From DATJBC01 sp035515515 (GTDB lineage: Bacteria > Actinomycetota > Acidimicrobiia > Acidimicrobiales > UBA8190), in assembly GCA_035515515.1 (NCBI GenBank), contig DATJBC010000139.1, positions 1 through 15,893 on the forward strand: a stretch of 15,893 bases of DNA. The letters run 5' to 3'. The notes beneath the pieces were generated by a model, which saw only the letters and a list, made by a program, of their open reading frames with translations, was not told where the DNA came from and did no database searches. Positions 13,330 to 15,893 of this stretch are shown in pieces (the stretch's first letter is position 1; every line of letters starts with the position of its first letter). The position numbers and the translations under genes were made by a program.

Positions 13330-14048
13330 TCCTCATGCCGGAGGCCCCCTCCCGTCGCCGTGGGGCCCCGCTCGCCAACGGCGGTGGCCCACGGCGTGCC
13401 TTCGCCGGGGGGACAGGGCGCCGGGCGCCGGGCGACCACCCAGGTGCCGGGCCCGCTCCGGTATTGGCCCCCACCCCACGACAGTGCGCCCAGGCCGCCC
13501 CGGCGCAGCGCCACCGAGGCCTGGTCCCGCCACTCCTCGACGGGGGCGACGCGGGCGATGGCCCAGTCGTGGGTGAGCGACACCAGCCGCCCGGCGGGGC
13601 CGATGCGCGCCGCCACGGCGGCGGTGGCGGGGCCCAGCGGGCCCCACAGCTGATGGCAATTGACGGCCACGGCGCCGTCGAAGCCGGCGACGTCGGGGCC
13701 GAGGGCGGTGACGTCGCCCACCACGAGCGACACCGCCGCACCGCCCGCCTGCCGGCGCAGGCGCCGGCGGGCCACCGCGGCCATCGCCGTCGAGGGGTCG
13801 ACCGCCACCACGCCCGCCGGGCGGCAGCGCTCGAGGAGCAGGTTGATCCCGACGCCGGGGCCGTAGCCGAGGACGAGGATGCGCTCGCCGTCCTGCGGCG
13901 CCAGCAGGTCGAGCGCGGCCGCCTCCATGTCCCGGTTCGCCCGGGCCATGACGGCGGCGGCCAGGCGCCCCCGCAGGCCCTCGAACGCGCCGTTGCCCGC
14001 CGGCGCGCCCGCGGCGCCGCCGCGGTCCGGGAGGGGTGGGGGCGCCAT
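13326..14048 (-). CDS. Class I SAM-dependent methyltransferase
   Basis: 240 residues. The start is set at 14048 rather than the in-frame ATG at 14069, because the latter lies inside the predicted promoter spacer; the ATG at 14048 is 6 nt past the -10 box, so the message is probably leaderless. The Rossmann fold marks are LVLGYGPGVG (58-67, SAM glycine loop), VVAVDPS with acidic Asp84, GDV (111-113) and FDGAVAVNCHQLW (123-135). This layout is like UbiE/MT11-type small-molecule methyltransferases. The C-terminal half (155-240) is Gly/Pro/Arg-rich and gives no substrate clue. Its stop overlaps the start of signal peptidase I by 4 nt, so the two genes form one operon, divergent from the MerR regulator. 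Confidence 0.85.
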   Translation of the reverse strand: MAPPPLPDRGGAAGAPAGNGAFEGLRGRLAAAVMARANRDMEAAALDLLAPQDGERILVLGYGPGVGINLLLERCRPAGVVAVDPSTAMAAVARRRLRRQAGGAAVSLVVGDVTALGPDVAGFDGAVAVNCHQLWGPLGPATAAVAARIGPAGRLVSLTHDWAIARVAPVEEWRDQASVALRRGGLGALSWGGGQYRSGPGTWVVARRPAPCPPGEGTPWATAVGERGPTATGGGLRHEE

Positions 14049-14062
14049 GCCCCGATTCAACA

Positions 14063-14082
14063 ACTTCAACTACACTTGAAGT
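14063..14082. promoter_or_regulatory. MerR-family operator dyad
   Basis: Perfect inverted repeat ACTTCAA-N6-TTGAAGT, 20 bp overall, resembling SoxR/MerR-class boxes (ACTTGAAGT half-sites). It lies between the -35 and -10 of the leftward promoter and overlaps the rightward -10, so the regulator probably also controls itself. Confidence 0.7.
14071..14076 (+). promoter_or_regulatory. -10 element of the leaderless merR-type gene
   Basis: TACACT ends 8 nt before the ATG at 14085, inside the dyad. There is no ribosome site, consistent with a leaderless transcript repressed by its own product. Confidence 0.45.
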
Positions 14083-14084
14083 CA

Positions 14085-14549
14085 ATGCCCCCCGCCGGCG
14101 CCCTCCTGGACATCGGCGAGGTGAGCCGGGCGAGCGGCATCTCCCCGTCGGCCCTGCGCTTCTACGAGGACAAGGGCCTCGTCGACAGCGCCACCCGCAA
14201 GGGCCTGCGGCGCCAGTACCGGCCCGACGTCCTCGAGCGCCTGGCGGTGATCATCATGTGCCAGCGGGCGGGCTTCTCCCTGGCGGAGATCGACGCCGTG
14301 CTGGCCACGCGGGGCGAGAGCGACTGGAAGGACCTGGTCTCTCGGAAGCTGCACGAGACCCGGGCGCACATCGCCGCGCTGGCGCGCACCGCCGAGGGCC
14401 TCGAGCACGCGCTGGGCTGCCCGAGCCCCAACGTCCTGCGCTGCACCCACTTCCGCGCCGAGCTGGCCAGGACGCTCGACGAGCACCGGGCCGCGGCGGG
14501 GTCGGGGGAGCCAGCCGGGCGGCGGGGGCGGGCGCTCAGCCCCGCCTGA
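14085..14549 (+). CDS. MerR family transcriptional regulator
   Basis: 154 residues. The winged helix-turn-helix is at the N-terminus: LLDIGEVSRASGISPSALRF (7-26), then YEDKGLV (27-33), and the wing GLRRQYRPDVLERLAVI (40-56). A coiled-coil dimerisation helix follows (about 84-112). The C-terminal effector segment GCPSPNVLRCTHF carries Cys112 and Cys120, seven residues apart. SoxR uses four cysteines for an iron-sulphur cluster, so a cluster of that type is unlikely; thiol, metal or redox sensing by two or three cysteines (also Cys59) is possible. It diverges from the methyltransferase-lepB operon, with a shared operator in the 36-bp gap. Its 3' end overlaps the convergent secreted-protein gene by 14 bp. 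Confidence 0.92.
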   Translation: MPPAGALLDIGEVSRASGISPSALRFYEDKGLVDSATRKGLRRQYRPDVLERLAVIIMCQRAGFSLAEIDAVLATRGESDWKDLVSRKLHETRAHIAALARTAEGLEHALGCPSPNVLRCTHFRAELARTLDEHRAAAGSGEPAGRRGRALSPA

Positions 14550-15339
14550 CGTTCCAGACGAAGGAGACCGACGCCGAGCCGGTGGGGTCCGACACGACGA
14601 CGGCCACCGTCGTGCGCCCCCTGGTGGTGGGCGTGCCCGAGATCACCCCCGTCGTGGCGTTGATGGACAGGCCGCCGGGGAGGCCCGACGCCGCGTACCG
14701 GGGGATCGGGCTGGCGGCGTAGTCGTGGGCGCTGATGTGCAGGGTGACGGGCGAGCCGGTGCGGCTCGTCTGCTTGCCGGGGTTGGCCACGACGAAGGGG
14801 CCCCCGCTCCAACACCCCGTGGGCGGGGAGAAGATCGGGGCGGGCGTCACGGGAAGGTTCGGCGGCGGGTCGATCTCCACCGTGGGGTTGTCGGGGTCGC
14901 TGGCCGAGTTGGCCCGGGTCCACGCGCTCTCGCACCGGGCGAGGGCCTTGCGCTCGGGCTGCCGGCGCGAGGAGGCGTCGCCGCCGGCCCACATGTCGAA
15001 GCGGTAGCGGTGGCCGGCGTTCCAGTTCTGGTCGCACTGCGAGCACTCGTCCTCGTGGATGAAGTACCGCTGCATGTAGGGGACGTAGACGATCTGGCAG
15101 TAGGGCAGCTCGGCCGTGTCGGTGGCGAAGGTGATGGGGTTGGCGTAGGTCCCTGCCCCGCCGGCCCTCGCATGGATGCAGGGATGGGAGATGACCGTGC
15201 CGGGCGGGGAGTTGTCCTCGTAGCCGTAGAGGGTCATGAAGGCCTTGACGGCGGTGGTCTGTGCGCCCGCCCTGGGGGCCGCCACCCCCAGGCCGGCCGC
15301 CACGATCACGGCGCACACGACGGCGCGCGCCGGCGTCAT
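14536..15339 (-). CDS. Secreted Cys-rich domain plus putative Ig-domain protein
   Basis: 267 residues. The start at 15339 begins a clear Sec signal peptide (hydrophobic 6-21, cleavage near APRAGAQ, about residue 27). The mature N-terminal domain (about 31-120) has TLYGYEDNSPPG, GGAGTYANPITFATDTAEL, VYVPYMQRYFIHEDECSQC and RFDMWAGG. From memory this resembles a family of small secreted fungal and streptomycete proteins with a double-psi-barrel-like fold (inference; substrate unknown). Cysteines 54, 81, 99, 102, 136 and 176 could form three disulfides. A Pro-rich linker (153-175) leads to a putative Ig (He_PIG-type) domain, about 185-264, marked by ASGLPGGLSINATTGVISG. The likely role is extracellular binding or wall/polysaccharide interaction. 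The stop overlaps the convergent merR-type gene by 14 bp. Confidence 0.82.
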   Translation of the reverse strand: MTPARAVVCAVIVAAGLGVAAPRAGAQTTAVKAFMTLYGYEDNSPPGTVISHPCIHARAGGAGTYANPITFATDTAELPYCQIVYVPYMQRYFIHEDECSQCDQNWNAGHRYRFDMWAGGDASSRRQPERKALARCESAWTRANSASDPDNPTVEIDPPPNLPVTPAPIFSPPTGCWSGGPFVVANPGKQTSRTGSPVTLHISAHDYAASPIPRYAASGLPGGLSINATTGVISGTPTTRGRTTVAVVVSDPTGSASVSFVWNVRRG

Positions 15340-15447
15340 GCGCAGACCCCCGTACCCCCGCACGGCGCAGAGCCTATCGACTGGCCTGCGCCCGTTCCCG
15401 GGCCCGGCGGGGGCCCGGGCCGTTCGCCGCCGGAGCGACACCCCGAT

Positions 15448-15473
15448 GAGGGCCCCGTCGCGCCGGGGTCCTC
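15448..15473 (-). terminator. Hairpin overlapping the stop of the right-edge gene
   Basis: Arms GAGGGCCCCG and CGGGGTCCTC, 10 positions with a single mismatch and a 6-nt loop. The right arm overlaps two bases of the stop codon at 15472-15474. No T-tract. Confidence 0.5.
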
Positions 15474-15893
15474 AGTACAGGGGCGACCACGTGCTCGTGC
15501 GGAGCAGCTTGCTCTCCCAGCGGTCGCGGAACGCCAGGGCGTCGTGCATGAACTGGCCCGGCTGGCGGTGCTCGGGGTCGGTCTCGTGGGTGAGCAGGTG
15601 CAGGAGCACCTGGTTGTTGACGATCTTCTGCATGAGGATCGCCTCTTTGCGCAGCCCGGTCCCGAACGCCACCTGGAACACCGCCTGGATGTCGAGCAGG
15701 TTGGCGGCCCGCTCTTTCATCGGCTCGTAGTACCCCGATCCCCAGAATTCCACGTAGTCGTCGATCGGTGCATGTGGCCACCCGGTGTCCTCCATGTACA
15801 GGGTGGACTCGTGGGGGGCCCCGTCGGTGGGCACCGACGCCAGGTCGACCTCGGACATCGGCGACCACGGCACCGGGAACAGCAGCTTGCCGC
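15472..15893 (-). CDS. Unrecognised protein, C-terminal part (N-terminus outside window)
   Basis: The minus-strand frame enters at the right edge (first readable residues GKLLFPVPWSPMSEV) and ends at 15472, giving about 140 residues. A GTG at 15873 could be a start, but coding quality continues upstream of it with no ribosome site, so truncation by the window is more likely. The sequence is well-balanced and soluble: an acidic segment with HESTLYMEDTGWPHAPIDDY, then a helical stretch (about LLDIQAVFQVAFGTG and ILMQKIVNNQVLLHLL), then HETDPEHRQPGQFMHDALAF, ending WSPLY. Several His/Glu residues lie in the helical part, but I cannot name a metal site or family. There is no signal peptide or membrane segment in the visible part. 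Confidence 0.7.
   Translation of the reverse strand, partial: GKLLFPVPWSPMSEVDLASVPTDGAPHESTLYMEDTGWPHAPIDDYVEFWGSGYYEPMKERAANLLDIQAVFQVAFGTGLRKEAILMQKIVNNQVLLHLLTHETDPEHRQPGQFMHDALAFRDRWESKLLRTSTWSPLY

Larger units (their letters stand above)
14055..14085 (-). promoter_or_regulatory. MerR-type promoter of the methyltransferase-signal peptidase operon
   Basis: On the minus strand, -35 TTGACT (14085-14080), a 19-nt spacer and -10 TTGAAT (14060-14055). The over-long spacer contains a perfect dyad, the arrangement MerR-family activators need to untwist and switch on a promoter. Confidence 0.65.

Noticed and set aside
14049..14069. Methyltransferase start at the ATG at 14069
   Set aside because: That ATG lies inside the predicted promoter spacer, so it would not be in the transcript; 14048 fits the -10 spacing.
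14085..14549. SoxR with an iron-sulphur cluster
   Set aside because: The C-terminal segment has only two cysteines in place of the four-cysteine SoxR cluster, so only the general MerR family is supported.

Overview
The window is very GC-rich DNA with almost saturated G/C third codon positions. It has several DUF2510-type and Trp-Trp-x-Ala-Ser-Asp-Gly-Lys-Trp-type N-termini, GTG starts, and at least four genes that look leaderless. Together these point to an actinomycetote, probably an acidimicrobiia-like lineage (inference; no marker gene is present). I see no rRNA, tRNA, CRISPR array, IS element or phage gene.

Layout. (1) 1-2481: an aldehyde dehydrogenase cut by the left edge diverges from a thiolase-fold aldolase (Ltp2-like) plus a DUF35 Zn-ribbon/OB partner. 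This pair is typical of steroid or branched side-chain acyl-CoA cleavage. The two units share one dyad whose arms read as the -35 boxes of two divergent promoters. (2) 2512-5713: three minus-strand genes (isomerase-like crotonase, YhhN membrane protein, MTA/SAH-nucleosidase-type enzyme), each followed by a G/C hairpin, and a divergent second crotonase. Both crotonases lack the two hydratase glutamates but keep an isomerase-like one. (3) 5820-8251: three small envelope genes: a SHOCT protein, an RDD protein with a Pro/Tyr/Gly repeat, and a DUF2510-CPBP intramembrane protease. (4) 8370-12308: a 1166-residue CHAT/NB-ARC-like NTPase/TPR protein whose CHAT domain has lost both catalytic residues, preceded by a 99-residue Cys-rich protein. 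(5) 12709-14549: a MerR regulator diverges from a methyltransferase-signal peptidase I operon. The minus promoter has the 19-bp spacer and embedded perfect dyad expected of a MerR-activated promoter. (6) 14536-15893: a secreted two-domain protein (fungal-like Cys-rich domain plus putative Ig domain) and the C-terminal part of an unrecognised protein.

How they may work together. Regions 1 and 2 suggest acyl-CoA (steroid or lipid) catabolism. Region 4 is a candidate STAND-type signalling or conflict module in which the caspase-like domain can only be a binding or scaffold domain. Region 5 is a compact regulator circuit linking a MerR sensor to a methyltransferase and protein secretion. All functions come from motif reading only; no database search was possible.
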